From Hypericum androsaemum (Eukaryota; Streptophyta; Magnoliopsida; Malpighiales; Hypericaceae): a stretch of 64,000 bases of DNA. How positions within the stretch are numbered: the first letter of the stretch is position 1; each line of letters opens with the position of its first letter. Under the pieces are notes generated by a model. It made no database searches and was not told the origin of the DNA. It saw nothing but the letters and a program-made list of their open reading frames with translations. Positions 1 through 11,570 of this stretch are shown piece after piece. The position numbers were made by a program, and so were the translations under genes. Location of the stretch: positions 15,824,689 through 15,888,688 of the forward strand of contig OZ023180.1 in the NCBI GenBank assembly GCA_963995505.1, given 5' to 3'.

Positions 1-1439
1 TGGAGATGTTGGTTACGCGATGTGGAAATATTGGTTTTGTAATTTGGAGATGTTATTTACGCGATGCGGAAATATTGGTTTTGTAATTTGGAGATGTTGG
101 TTACGCGATGCGGAAATATTAGTTTTGCAATTTGGAGATGTTGGTTACGCGATGTGGAAATATTGGTTTGGCGACTTGGAGACATTGGTTTTGCGATGTC
201 GAGATATTGGTTTTGATATTGGTTTTCAACAGTGTTGATTTTGGTTTGTGACAGTGTTGATATTATTTTGTAATTGTTTTGATATTGGTTGACGTCGTAT
301 TGATATTGGTTTGACGTTGTATAGATATTTGTTTGTAGCTTTATTTATGTTGGTTTGTAGCTTCATTGACATTGGTTTTTGTATGTATAAATATTGGTTT
401 GAAGATTTATTGATACTGGTTTCGATTAAATCTTGTTCAGAACGAAGCATAGATAGAATAACCGATAGTCCAGATTGTCAACATGACGATTGTAATCAAC
501 AAACTGGAGGTATGGTATCTTAATTTATCCTAGTATGGAGCTTAATAATTATTGGTAAGACCGATTGGTCTTATTGGTTTTGAACATTGTTAATATTGGT
601 TTACAGCTTCATTGAAACTGGTTTGTAGTTTAGGTCATATTGGTTTTTAACTGTTTAGATATTGGTTCCCCTTAATAGATATTGGTTTGCAAGAAATAAT
701 CTCGATTTTTATTTGTCCGTGAAGTTGAGGATATGGAGGAGAAGGAACGTTGGGGAAAAATAGAATTTAGGTATGCGATGGGAGATAGTGGTTTCGCGAT
801 GTCGAGATATTGGTTTTACGATTTGGGTAAAATGATATTGGTTTTGCGATTTGGAAATATTGGTTTTGCTATTTGGAGATGTTGGTTACGCGATGTGGAA
901 ATATTGGTATGGCGATTTGGAGACATTGGTTTTGCGATGTCGAGATATTGGTTTGTGACAGTCTTGATATTATTTTGTAAGTGTGTTGATACTGGTTGAC
1001 GTTGTATTGATATTGGTTTGACGCTGTATAGATATTGGTTTGTAGCTTTATTTATGTTGGTTTGTAGCTTCATTGACATTGGTTTTTATATGTATAGATA
1101 TTGGTTTGAAGATTTATTGATACTGGTTTGGATTAAATCTTGTTCAGAACGAAGCATGGATAGAATAAACGATAGTCCAGATTGTCAACATGACGATTGT
1201 AATCAACAAACTGGAGGTATAGTATCTTAATTTATCCTAGTATGGAGCTTCATAATTATTGGTATGACCGATTGGTCTTATTGGTTTTGAACATTGTTAA
1301 TATTGGTTTACAGATTTATTGAAACTGGTTTGTAGTTTAGGTCATATTGGTTTTGAACTGTTTAGATGTTGGTTCCCCTTAATAGATATTGGTTTGCAAG
1401 AATTAATCTTGATTTTTATTTGCCCGTGAAGTCGAGGAT
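1..1439 (+). repeat. ATTGGTTT tandem array, left terminal repeat of MULE
   Basis: An array of degenerate units, mostly 20-24 bp, each with ATTGGTTT or ATGTTGGTT, precedes the transposase gene. The stretch near 122-216 (TTTGGAGATGTTGG, ACGCGATGTGG, TTGGAGACATTGG, CGATGTCGAG) matches the reverse complement of about 4380-4480 almost base for base, so this is one arm of a long inverted repeat around the transposase. The outer end lies before base 1, so the element's terminus and target duplication cannot be seen. Short ORFs here are by-products of the repeat. Confidence 0.8.
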
Positions 1440-1475
1440 ATGGAGGAAAAGGAACGTTGGGAAAAAATAGAATTT
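134..1475 (+). repeat. ~0.7 kb direct duplication covering array and transposase start
   Basis: About 134-768 and 865-1475 are copies of each other at an offset near 707 bp. Shared landmarks are GATAGAATAA near 450 and 1159, ACAAACTGGAGGTAT near 500 and 1207, and an ATG-GAG-GA reading frame at 733 and 1440. The second copy leads into the transposase; the first runs back into repeat units after GAATTTAG. The duplication therefore copied the array together with the first dozen codons of the gene. Confidence 0.8.
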
Positions 1476-3967
1476 TAATCAGTGAAAGAGGTGCATGATT
1501 TTTACTACACGTATGCACACAGAAAAGGATTCAGTGTGCAGAAAGATTATCATAAAAAGGGAAAAGTCAATGGTGAACAGACTAAAGAGATATACTACAT
1601 TAGATTACTCTGCAACAAGGAAGGCCTTCGTAAGAAGTCTGATGAACCTAAACAGAAAAATGGTCGATCTTATCAACGGCTTGAGGAAAGAACGGATTGT
1701 GAAGCTATGATCCTCATCCACTATTCACCTGAAAGGTCAGTTTATTTCATAAAGGAATGGAATGTACATCACAATCATCAACTAGTACCAAAGGAGTTGA
1801 CTTATATGTTAAGATCTAACCGAAAGATGAATCCAATGCAAGAACAAATTGCGAAAATGCATAATAAAGCTGGCATTAAGAATAGATCTTCCTACGAGGT
1901 AATGGCAATGGCTGGTGGTGGTGTTGAAAATCTTGATTTCCTCCTAATAGATTTGAAAAACCATTTGGGAACACAACGCCAGAAGACGATGAAAATGGGT
2001 GAAGCTACATCACTGCAAGAATATTTCAGATCTGAAGCATATAAGAATCCATCCATTTTTTATGAGATTGAAGTTGATAGAGACGAACAGATAGCAAATA
2101 TATTTTGGGCCGACAAAAGGATGCGGATGGACTACAAGCTCTTTGGCGATGCAATTGCTTTTGACACCACCTACAGAATAAATAAGAACTATCGTCCATT
2201 AGGTATCTTTTAATTCTAATTCTTACTATTGGTTTGACGGAGATTTGACATTGGTTTAATACAGACATATTGTTGTTATTTCGTTTTGCAGTTCTTTTTG
2301 TAGGTTTCAATCACCATCGCATGATTTACATTTTCGGAGCAGCTCTCCTATTCGACGAGACAGCTATATCCTTTCAATGGTTATTCCGAACGTTCCTCGC
2401 TTGCATGGATAACAAGGCCCCGAAGACCATATTCACTGACCAAGACAACGCTATTGCTAAGGCACTGAGTTTGGAAATGAAAGGTACATACCATGCTTTA
2501 TGTACCTAGCACATATTAGAGAACGCAAAGAAAAGGCTAAGTCAACTATTCACAAACGAAGTATCTCAAGCATTCAAAATTCTGATCTATAATGTTGACA
2601 ATGAAGAAAAATTTGACTTTTACTGGAATAAGATGATTGAAGAGTGTTTCGAACCAGGAGGACACACATGGTTGCATTTTATACGTGAGTACCGAATACA
2701 ATGGTCATCAGCATGGGTTAAGAAATATTTCACAACTGGTATGGTAACGACACAACTTGTCGAATCTTGCAACAGTAATATACGTGGGTACTTGCAATCC
2801 GACTACAATCTTGTTGAGTTCTTCACCCATTTTAACAGTTTTGTTAATGGTAGAAGGCATGCAGAGAGGGAGACAGATTTTGAAGCAATGAATAAGCTGC
2901 CAAACAATAGGCACAGTACAAGCTCGTTGGTTACGTCAGCAGAGGTATACACTCATAGAATGTTTCAGAAGTTCCAGCATGAGTATGAAGAATCTCTTCG
3001 CTACCTGATTGAACAAGTTCAGACTGACAGTTCTCTGACAGGTAAAAAAAATTGAATAGTGGTATACATGTGAAATCGTAATGGATGTAATGTGAAATGA
3101 TATTGGTTTACTTAACATTATTATTAGTATGCTACTTGTACTAGTATGCAACTATTTTTTAACCATTGTAATGCTACACTGTAGGGGACGCAACAAAATA
3201 CGCAGTTTTCAAGCGTGGATACGATTCAAATAAGAGTGATACAAGATTGGTGGAAATTCAAAAGACAAAAGTGCAACTTGCTTGTTCGTGCAGATTGTAT
3301 GAAACCGTTGGAATTTTTTGCCGACACATACTTAAGGTGATGACAACTCTTAGCAGCTTCATTGGTTATGATGAATTCAACATATTGCCTGAGAATTATG
3401 TGATGAAGCGGTGGGCAATAAAAGCAAAAGAGGGAATGGAGATAACTATGGATGAGCCTAAGCCAGAAAATACCTTTTCCGAAAACTACCAGTACTTAAC
3501 GAAGAAGATGAATCATTTGGCAGCTATGGTTTCTATGGAACTAGAAGTTGTAAAAATTATTGACGGCAATATTAACAGTATGATTAATCAATTCTCACGC
3601 TGTACCATACAAGGTAAAATTTGTGAACTTGAATTTGTTAATCATTACCTGATTTATCAACATTCTTTTAATAAAATTTGAAACATTTAAATTTGCAGGT
3701 ACTCCAACGCCGCGAGGACAACAAGTTGATGATTCCCAGATAACAAGTAAAGCATGGGGAAAAGGTATAAAGAAACGCGTGAATCCGAACAAGTCAAGGA
3801 AGAGGTTGAAAAGCAGTAATGAGGTTGGAAGGGAAAAAGCAAAGGCAAAGCATCAGAAGACGAAACAGAAGCAACAAAATTGCTGTACTGATGTCTCAAA
3901 CTACCAGACAATACAAGATATAAATCTTGTGGACATAGATTTGAATCGACCATTACAATATTTTTGA
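1440..3967 (+). pseudogene. FAR1-type MULE transposase, inactivated
   Basis: Four exons can be read: 1440-2202, 2292-3041, 3185-3613 and 3699-3967, all joined by GT-AG sites in phase. Exon 1 holds a FAR1/WRKY-GCM1 zinc domain (LLCNKEG, RTDCEAMI, HHNHQL). The MULE transposase domain follows, with AIAFDTTYRI giving the first Asp, FTDQDNAIA the second, and VESCNSNIR a candidate Glu. Exon 3 has a SWIM zinc finger (CSCRLYETVGIFCRH), and exon 4 is a lysine-rich tail. The protein would bind the element's ends and cut and rejoin DNA. Two stops break it: TAA at 1476-1478 just after the start, and TAG at 2506-2508 where the family usually has Trp before His-Ile. The first two introns carry ATTGGTTT motifs. 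A Mutator transposase origin is secure; activity is not expected. Confidence 0.9.
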
Positions 3968-4016
3968 ACATGTCTTAATATTTTAAAGACATTAAGATTG
4001 TCCGAGGTTTAACACC

Positions 4017-4650
4017 ATGTTATTTATTAACCAATATCTCCAAAGTGAAACCAATATCTCGATATCGCAAAACCAATATCTCGATATCGCAAAACCAATA
4101 TCTCGATATCGCAAAACCAACATTCGTAATCAGAAAACCAATATCTGCACGTCGCAAAACCAATATTTGGAAGTCACAAAACAAGTATCTGCACATCGCA
4201 AAACAAATATCTGCACGTCACAAAACAAATATCCCGTAAGCAGAAAGCCAATAAATGGTATTCGTGAAAACAAAATGGAAAACCAAAATCTCGACATCGC
4301 GTAACCAATATCTCGTTATCGGAAAACCAATATCTGCACGTTGCAAAATAAATATACGCAAGTCAAAAAACTAATATCTGCATGTCGCAAAACCAATATC
4401 TCGATATCGCAAAACCAATGTCTCCAAATCGCCAAACCAATATTTCCACATCGCGTAACCAACATCTCCAAACTGCAAAACCAATATTTGAACATCGCTT
4501 AACCAATATCTGCAAGTTGCAAAACCAATGTTTCCACATCAAGTAACCAATACCTTCAAATAGTAGAACCAATATCTCCAAAAGCGTACAACCAATATCT
4601 CCAAACCGTAAAACCAATAACTCCACATCACATAACCAATATTCCAAATC
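4017..4650 (-). repeat. AACCAATATC tandem array, right inverted arm
   Basis: About 28 units of roughly 22 bp, AACCAATATCTC followed by GATATCGCAA, CACATCGCGT or similar. It is the reverse complement of the array at 1-1000, with close identity near 4380-4480. It begins 50 bp after the transposase stop and ends near 4650, where the unit pattern fades. It also lies just past the 3' end of the convergent Ulp1-like gene. Either it is the right terminus of a transposase-only element, or it is an internal arm of a larger two-gene element. Confidence 0.8.
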
Positions 4651-5739
4651 GCAAGACCATAAGTTAGGAACAAGTCAAGTTTAAAACAAGTCAGAAAGAA
4701 CCTAAAATCAAGTTTTAAACAAGTCAGAAATATCGCTTATCATACAAAACAGCGTCCCCACCAAAGAACCTAACCAAGTCTGAAACAAATCTGTTTTCTA
4801 ACCGAAAAATTGCTACAATATAAGTTAAAATACATGGCAAGACCTCTATCCCTTAGACGACTTCCTTCATCTAGTATAAACCATTTTCCTTGTTCCTTCA
4901 TCCCACCGCAAAGCTTGAGTCAATACAGTCGGCAGCAGCAAATTATCCGGCTGTGCTATAAGTTCAACAGAAATATTTTTTTTGAACACTGCCAACACAT
5001 TGGAATCAGACCAATCCAATCTAGAGATATCATGATCTACCCAAAAATGGGTGTAGTGCTCCACAAATTTGCATGCGAAAATTCTACAACTAAAACCGTC
5101 CGGCTGTTTCGGACAATTATGTAGGACTTTTCATTCAAAATCCATACCATCATAACCTTTGGTTTTTGCCATGAAAGGAGCAATGTAATCTTGTATCCTT
5201 AACCCAATACTTGACAAGATAGCAGCCCTATCATCTCCAACATTCATACTATCTAAAATGTAACACCCTTTTGATAATATGTCAATGACAAAGACACTGA
5301 AGTGTCGATCGTCACAATATGGAAAGATCCACTACAACCAAAAAGCCAAAAAAATACATTCATCAACATGACTTTGTGTTAGAAAGATACTGATGTACAA
5401 AATTCAGTCAAAATGGAAAACCAAGTATCACCGACTTACATATGGAATTTCAGAGACATAGCTCATGGCATACGGATATGACAATTCAACAGTACGTCGT
5501 AATTCATCGCAGATCACTTTCCTTACTTCCTCGGCTTGTTGAGTTCCAACATCAGAAAATACGAACCTTAAAATTGTTGCCTACAGTAGAACAACGAGAT
5601 GATGCATGTCAAAGAGAGATTGAAATTGCTTCGTTCTAGATAAGATTTATACCAATGTCACTTTTTAATTAAAAAAATTTCAATAAGGGTACAAACCCAC
5701 ATCAGAGAAGCTACAAAATACGATTGTTGAAGCGGCAAA

Positions 5740-6190
5740 TCTATATTTGAAAAGCTTAAGCCAATATTACAGCAGGCTAATACCGATATCACAAAAAAGT
5801 ACAAACCAATATTAATAATGGAGGAAACCAACATCTATGAAGATAAAAAACCAATATCAGTTAAGTTACCAACCATTATCAATAAAGCTGTAAACCAATA
5901 TCAACTCAGTTAAATACCACAATCAATTCAGTCGCGAACCAATCTCAATACAACTCAAAATTGATATTAATATACCTCAAAATCGAAAACACATCGGGAT
6001 AAAACAGGTATCCATAAAACCAATATCACTGCAGGGATAAACCAATATCACTAAACAATATCAATACAGACTAACACAAAAATTCAGCGGATAACCAATG
6101 TCAATAATGACTTAAATCAACATCAATTCAGCAAATAACCAATATCTATACCAAATGCAACCAATATGAACAAAATAACGCATATTAAGA
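5740..6190 (-). repeat. Intronic AACCAATATC array (Ulp1 intron, 3' part)
   Basis: Irregular AACCAATATCA units spaced about 20-30 bp fill the intron between the 6233-6411 and 5440-5580 exons. On the coding (minus) strand the motif reads ATTGGTTT. The flanking exons contain none. Confidence 0.75.
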
Positions 6191-7029
6191 TGTTAGTTTA
6201 GTGTAAATTATGAAGCAATAAGAAAATACTAACAATAGTTTCGATAGAGAACACGATGCGATCAATATGTTGGTTCCTATTATGAACCCGTCTTGCAAGC
6301 CAGCGTGAATACGCATCAACAACCACCGAAGAAATCCATTTCCTCCCATGAAGGGTTGCAACGTCTTTCCGCATCACATACGAAGTCTGGTCAAAAATTA
6401 TTAGCTCCCCACTGAAAAGTACAAAAAAATACTACAGTATAAGAACTCTTGTTGTCTGAAAAAGGTAACTACCAAATATGATCGTTAAAATCATTGTTAT
6501 AAATACTATATAAGAAATGACTTACGGTAATTCTTTTGCTTTTGATCTATCATTTGCATAGTTGGACAGGATGTTCTTTTGTGCAGCCATCAAAGATTGA
6601 TAACAAGCCTTGGCAGCATCCACCTTATCAGGTGTTATGTCAAAGTCGCGAGTGAACTGTGTGACTGGTGTACTGACGAAATTGCTATGATCCATAATCT
6701 GAAAATCGTCATCATCATCCGCAATGTCTGCCTGCTGACCCCCTTTCGGCAAACAAACTTGCTTCCTCTTCTTTGGATTAGGATCCGTAAATGGAGTCCT
6801 CAAAACGTGGCTCACTCTGGTCCGCCTCTTAGGATCCACCACTTTGATTTCAGTCTCTACCACAGACAAATCCTTGGAGCCATCAGTACTAGTGCTCGCG
6901 AGCTTATCTGCAAATGCGACAACTTCAGCAAAGAAACTTGTATCACCACTTTGATTTATCAAAAGGCTAGATGTGTTGGCCAACTCCAATAAATCTGTTG
7001 TCACACATGGAACGAGAGACCACTTATCA

Positions 7030-7870
7030 TGAGGTTCAATGTCCTCTGCTCCAACCTCCTCCTCATCTGCAGGAACAATGTTCATCTTTGTCTTTTTATT
7101 CACGGGCTCATTTTCATCCTGTATGCCCTCATCATCCTCCTCGATTGCATTTTCCTCGTTCTCTGAAAAATTATTCAGCCCATCCTATCATACAAACAAG
7201 AAGGAACGATTACAGCATCAGATAAAATGTATACAATATCAGTATCAATACAGAATTAAACTAATATTAATACAGATCTAAACCGTAAAACAATACAAAG
7301 CTAAATCGATAACAATACATACGTTAACCAATATCGGTATGAACTGAAACCAATAACACAAAAAATTAAAACCAATAATCTTATATAATGAAACCAATAC
7401 CTATACATGTCCAAATCGATATCACTGCAGACCTAAACCAATAACAACACAGAGCTAAACCAATAAGAATACATACGTTTACCTATATCAGTATAGGCTT
7501 AAACCAATAACACAATAGACTGAAACCAAAAAATGCACATAATTAAACCATTATCAATACATAATTCAATATCGACTAACGTGTAAACAATGAATATATC
7601 CAACAAAAAAGTGAAAACTAATGTACTCCAATATCAATACCAAAAAAACCAATTTAGGAAAAAGCTAATAATAAAGAGAAATGAGGTTTAAACTCAAAAA
7701 GTAGTTCACCCTTCCATGCAGTTCAAGGTTCCCTACTACAATATCCTCATCCTTATCTTCAGCAACAATGTTCTTCTTTGCCTTTTTATTCACGGGCTCG
7801 GTTTTATCATCCTCATCAAATAACTTTTCCTCGTTGTCTGAAAAGTCATTCCGCCCATCCTATCATAGAA
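7030..7870 (-). repeat. Duplicated exon pair inside the Ulp1-like gene
   Basis: The exon near 7736-7850 and the start of the exon at 6526-7176 are diverged copies. Both follow GATGGGC and a TTTTCAG acceptor, begin with AACGAGGAAAA, continue through an Asp/Glu run, and share GAGCCCGTGAATAAAAA and an AACATTGTTCCT/GCT block. The intron between them is filled with AACCAAT units. The exons at 10131-10209 and 9749-9791 also end alike (Lys-Glu-Lys before the GT), so acidic or lysine-rich exons have been copied more than once. Confidence 0.7.
7200..7640 (-). repeat. Intronic AACCAATA array, second block
   Basis: Units such as AACCAATAACA and ACCAATATCAGTA repeat through the intron between the two duplicated acidic exons. 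The orientation matches the gene, with ATTGGTTT on the minus coding strand. Confidence 0.75.
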
Positions 7871-7889
7871 CAAGAAAGGAGGATTAAAG

Positions 7890-8400
7890 CATCAGATGAA
7901 ATGCATACAATATCAGTAACAATACAGATCTAAACCAATATCAGTACAGGCTTAAACCAATAATAGCACGTAAGGAAACCAATATCTGTACATGTCCAAA
8001 CCAATATCACTACAGACCAGACCTATAACAAAAAATATCTAAACCAATAACAATACATACGTTAACCAATATCAGTATAGAATAAAAACCAATGACACTA
8101 TACACTGAAACTAATAACCGTTCATAATACAACACTAAAAACAATATCAGTACAGGCTCAAACCAATATCAATACAGATTTAAGCCAAATATCAGTACAG
8201 GCTCAAACCAAGATCACTACATACCTAAACCAATAACAAAACAGAGTAAATCCAATAACAAAACATACGTTAACCAATATCAGTATAGAATGAAACCAAT
8301 GACACTATACACTAAAACTAATAACCATACATAATACAGCACCCAAAAATTGATATTGAATTTAGTCCAATATCAATCCCAAAAAATTCAATATAAGATC
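7890..8400 (-). repeat. Intronic AACCAATATCAGTA array, third block
   Basis: About 20 units, many reading AACCAATATCAGTACAGG. There is an internal near-duplication: blocks ending in GTTAACCAATATCAGTATAG recur near 8055 and 8270. The block lies wholly in an intron. Confidence 0.75.
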
Positions 8401-9479
8401 AAGCTAATAATAAAGAAAAATAAGGTCTAAACTCACAAAGTCGTTCACCCTTCCATCTCCTTTGTCATCATTCCCCTCCTCATCGCTGTCTTCATCATCC
8501 GTCTCCAGGATGCTCTCTTTCTTCATTCTCAGTTTATCCTCGACAAGTAATTTGACCACATTAATTGAAACGTCTAACGCTTTTCTCTTTTCATCTAAAG
8601 CATCTCGTTCCCGTAGGAGGCCGAAATGACTTGCATATAATTACAAAGCATAAAAGGAAACTCAATTCAGCCTTCATTAATAATAAATCAGATCAAGTAT
8701 AAAAACAAATTATTAAGTACCTGGTTTAAAGACATATTACGATAATCAGTGCCGGCGGTGGCACTCGAAGAAGCACGAAAAATCTTTTCGCTTTTGTATT
8801 TCTTGAAATAGTCTAACAAAGCATGGACATTGCAGCCCATTTTGACGAGTGTGCTGGTCTTAAAACACTCCAAACATCTCTCAAACTCAACATTCATACT
8901 ATGAGCCACGAAATTCGGCCAATCATGTCTTGAAACCTGGGAGAGTTGTTCAAAATAAAACTAATATCTCCCTGATATGACCGATGAAGTTGGTGGCATG
9001 AGAAACACGGCTACAGCATATAGAAGGTAAACTGTAGCCCAGTCATAATCACTCAACTCATTCTTTCCTTTCCTATATAATGCCTCCTCTAACTTCTTCA
9101 CCTTCAGAAAATGTTTATCGGTTGGCTCCAAACGCAATCTTGTAGCTCCTGTCTTAAACTTAACCTTTTCAACTGGAGTCAGCTTCTTTGCGATTCTCAT
9201 TCCCAAATTCCAGCCCGTAAATTCTTGTAACATGCTCAGCAGATAAAATAACCTTCTGCTTGACTTTACAAAATTTAACCACTTCCATCATGTCAATCGG
9301 ATCGGGATCCTGGACAGTCAATTCCAAAAGAAAGCCAAATCCAGCCTTTCTAATAAACCCACTTCTTTGATCCTTGGAAGCTTGTGAGGTTTGCTTATGC
9401 AAATACTCATTCACGTTTATTATCTTGCTGGGCTTGCAAAATAGCACACAACTCTAACAACAATAAAAACACAGCTTTT

Positions 9480-10120
9480 ATCAAGAACCAATATGATAAT
9501 ATATCATTCAAAGTAATGAAATTCAAAACCAATATCTCAACAGCTGAAAACGAATATCAAATCAGCTACAAACTAATATCATCACGTCACCTAAACAGAT
9601 ATCAATACGGTCTCAAACGTATATCAACAACAACGGAATACAAAAAAAAATCTCTTATTTTCGGATTCATAATACCTAAATCTTCATCGATCCAATATCA
9701 ATACATCCAATGTACAACATTCAACCTAAAAACAAATCAAAAAATATTACCTTTTCCTTCTGAGGTTCAACCTCCGGCTTCATCTTCAAATTATTCTCCA
9801 ATGAATGAAACCAATATCAACTCAGAGTCAAACCAGTAACAACTCAGAATGAAACCAATATCAACTCAGAGTCAAACCAATATCAAGTCAGAACGAAACC
9901 ATTATCTAATCAAAATGAAATCAGCTCAAACTCAGAATACAACCAATATGAACTCAGTATCAAACCATTTACAACTCGTAAAGAAACCAATGTCAACTCG
10001 GAATTGAAAAAGTAGCAACTCAGAACGAAACCAATATCAATTCATATTTAAACCAATATCAAGTGAGAACGAAACCAATATCTACCCAAAAAGATACAAA
10101 TATAAACTAATAAATCGGTA
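9480..10120 (-). repeat. Intronic AACCAATATCAACTCAGA array, 5' introns
   Basis: Units of AACCAATATCAACTCAGA, most regular at 9800-10080, fill the introns on both sides of the small exon near 9749-9791. Period is about 20-25 bp. As elsewhere, exons lack the motif. Confidence 0.75.
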
Positions 10121-10209
10121 ATTAGTACCTTTTCCTTCTTAGGGTCCATCTTCTCATCTATAACGCTCTTCTCTGCAACCTTCTGATTCCTCTTCAAATT
10201 TTTCGCCAT

Positions 10210-10990
10210 TGAACTTTAATCATAACCAGCCAGCAAAAAAATAATAAATTAATACCCGAATACACAACTTGCATGTCCGAACATTGCAAAATAACACGAG
10301 TTAACATAAAAGCACATATGAGAACTCCGCAACATCAACCAATGTACCTATTATTGTTTCTTGATTCGGCTCACTTCTGGCCAGGAAAGTAAAGGAGTGT
10401 GGTACACACCGAGGGTACTGCTCGTAGAGGACCAGCGGCAGCAGTCGGTGGTGGTCGCGGAAAGTGGGGTCAATGTGGGTAGTGCTCACCTAATCAAGAT
10501 TGGAACTGACGGAGGGTTTATGCTACTGCAATGACGGTTTCCTCCGAGCAGATTCAAATTCTAATGCAACGACAGTTTACGCGTTCCTCACGCACCAAAA
10601 AAACAAAGAAAAAGGGTAAAGTCCTTTGGAAAGTCGAAAAAGAAGGAGATGACTAGGAACCGCAAGCAAATCTTCTATAACTCAATCTGTGAAACCCTAG
10701 CCACCTATAGCATAGCATATCATTTCGGAGTAAGGAGTGTGGGGGGTAACGTTTACCCGCAATTCTGTTATTGCAATGGTCACGGACGGCGGTGCTCCGC
10801 TCAGTAATGGTGTCACTGGCGGGACGTGGGGTACGGGATGACTGAGAGAAAATGGAGATAAGAGAGAGAAGGAGAGGAAGACGAGAAAAAATGCGGAGAG
10901 AGGGAAAAATGGGTGGGAGGCCGCCACAATTTTCGAAGTGGGGGAAAGATGAACAGTCGGCCCTAATTTGACTAGGAATTGGTATTACAA
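10210..10990. other. Upstream flank of Ulp1-like gene, element end not resolved
   Basis: This region should hold the promoter of the Ulp1-like gene and perhaps the right end of the MULE. ORFs on the minus strand show no recognisable family. The ATTGGTTT motif is absent. A terminal repeat cannot be confirmed because the matching left end lies outside the window. Confidence 0.4.
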
Positions 10991-11224
10991 ACATTGAAAA
11001 AGACTAAAAAATCCCTCAATAATTTTTGACCATTTGATTAAATAATTAGAGAATTCAATCTAATCTAAGGGTCCAAATATGAGTCCCCACCTATGGACAA
11101 TATTCTTTTAATCTCTACTTAATCCGTCCTCCAAAAGGGGTAGACCCAACTCGAGGGATTGCCGACAATAAAGTCATCTTGATTGTTTAATTTAGATTCA
11201 GATTTATTATTTTTTTAAAGGTAA

Positions 11225-11335
11225 ATTACACTAAGAATACGCCTATGTCAAGGTTTGAACCTTGGACTTCCGTCAAATCCTTTAACGCTTATGCCGCTAG
11301 GCCAAATGGTCTTTGGCATTCAAATTCATTATAAT
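11225..11335 (-). mobile_element. tRNA-derived SINE fragment
   Basis: On the minus strand a tRNA-like head reads GACCATTTGGCCTAGCGGCA (an A-box region), followed about 45 bp on by AAGGTTCAAACC (B-box region). The arrangement fits the pol III promoter of a plant SINE of Au type. No tail or target duplication is clear. Confidence 0.5.
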
Positions 11336-11394
11336 TTTTAAATAGTAACAAAACTATTTTAACAATTCTATAATCTATTATATTTTAACTGCTT

Positions 11395-11570
11395 AGTGTG
11401 TTTAAACAAGTGATCTTGAATTCAAGCTCTTCGAAACGCAACAGTATTAAATACTTGTTAAAAAAGTTATGCAATTTTTCAAATTTTTTAGCGAGCTCGA
11501 ACCTTGATTAGTTAGTTAAACATCTTAATTAAATTATAAAAAATTTATTTTCAATTAATCTAAATATTTT
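11395..11570 (+). mobile_element. SINE relic of the 42.4 kb family
   Basis: TTGAATTCAAGCTCT stands in the B-box position. It is followed by GTATTAAATACTTGTT, then GTTATGCAATTTTTCAAA and CTCGAACCTTGATTAG. The same order of blocks occurs in the SINE at 42365-42647. The head is truncated. Confidence 0.5.

Larger units (their letters stand above)
4867..10209 (-). pseudogene. MULE-associated Ulp1/C48 SUMO-protease-like gene, interrupted
   Basis: A multi-exon gene on the minus strand. It starts at ATG 10209 (MAKNLKRNQKVAEK, donor at 10130). Further exons lie near 9749-9791, 9233-9457, 8990-9230, 8720-8937, 8450-8640, 7736-7850, 6526-7176, 6233-6411 and 5440-5580; the last runs from 5331 to 4867. 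The N-terminal half (GFGFLLELTVQDPDP, VYLLYAVAVFLMPP) resembles the conserved upstream region of MULE-borne ULP genes. The catalytic half reads GRKWISSVVVDAYSRWL, then DDRHFSVFVID (His), CYILDSMN (Asp) and CPKQPDGFSCRIF (Gln, Cys). Breaks: TGA at 5131-5133 between Asp and Cys, and a frame change near 9170-9230. Such genes are known from Arabidopsis Kaonashi and melon CUMULE elements, where they are thought to act on SUMO-like conjugates. Some exon edges are approximate. Confidence 0.82.

Noticed and set aside
1..1230. ORFs of 70-88 codons rich in YWF, DIGF and RRCWLR repeats
   Set aside because: They translate the ATTGGTTT array units. Both strands are open in the same places and no family resembles them.
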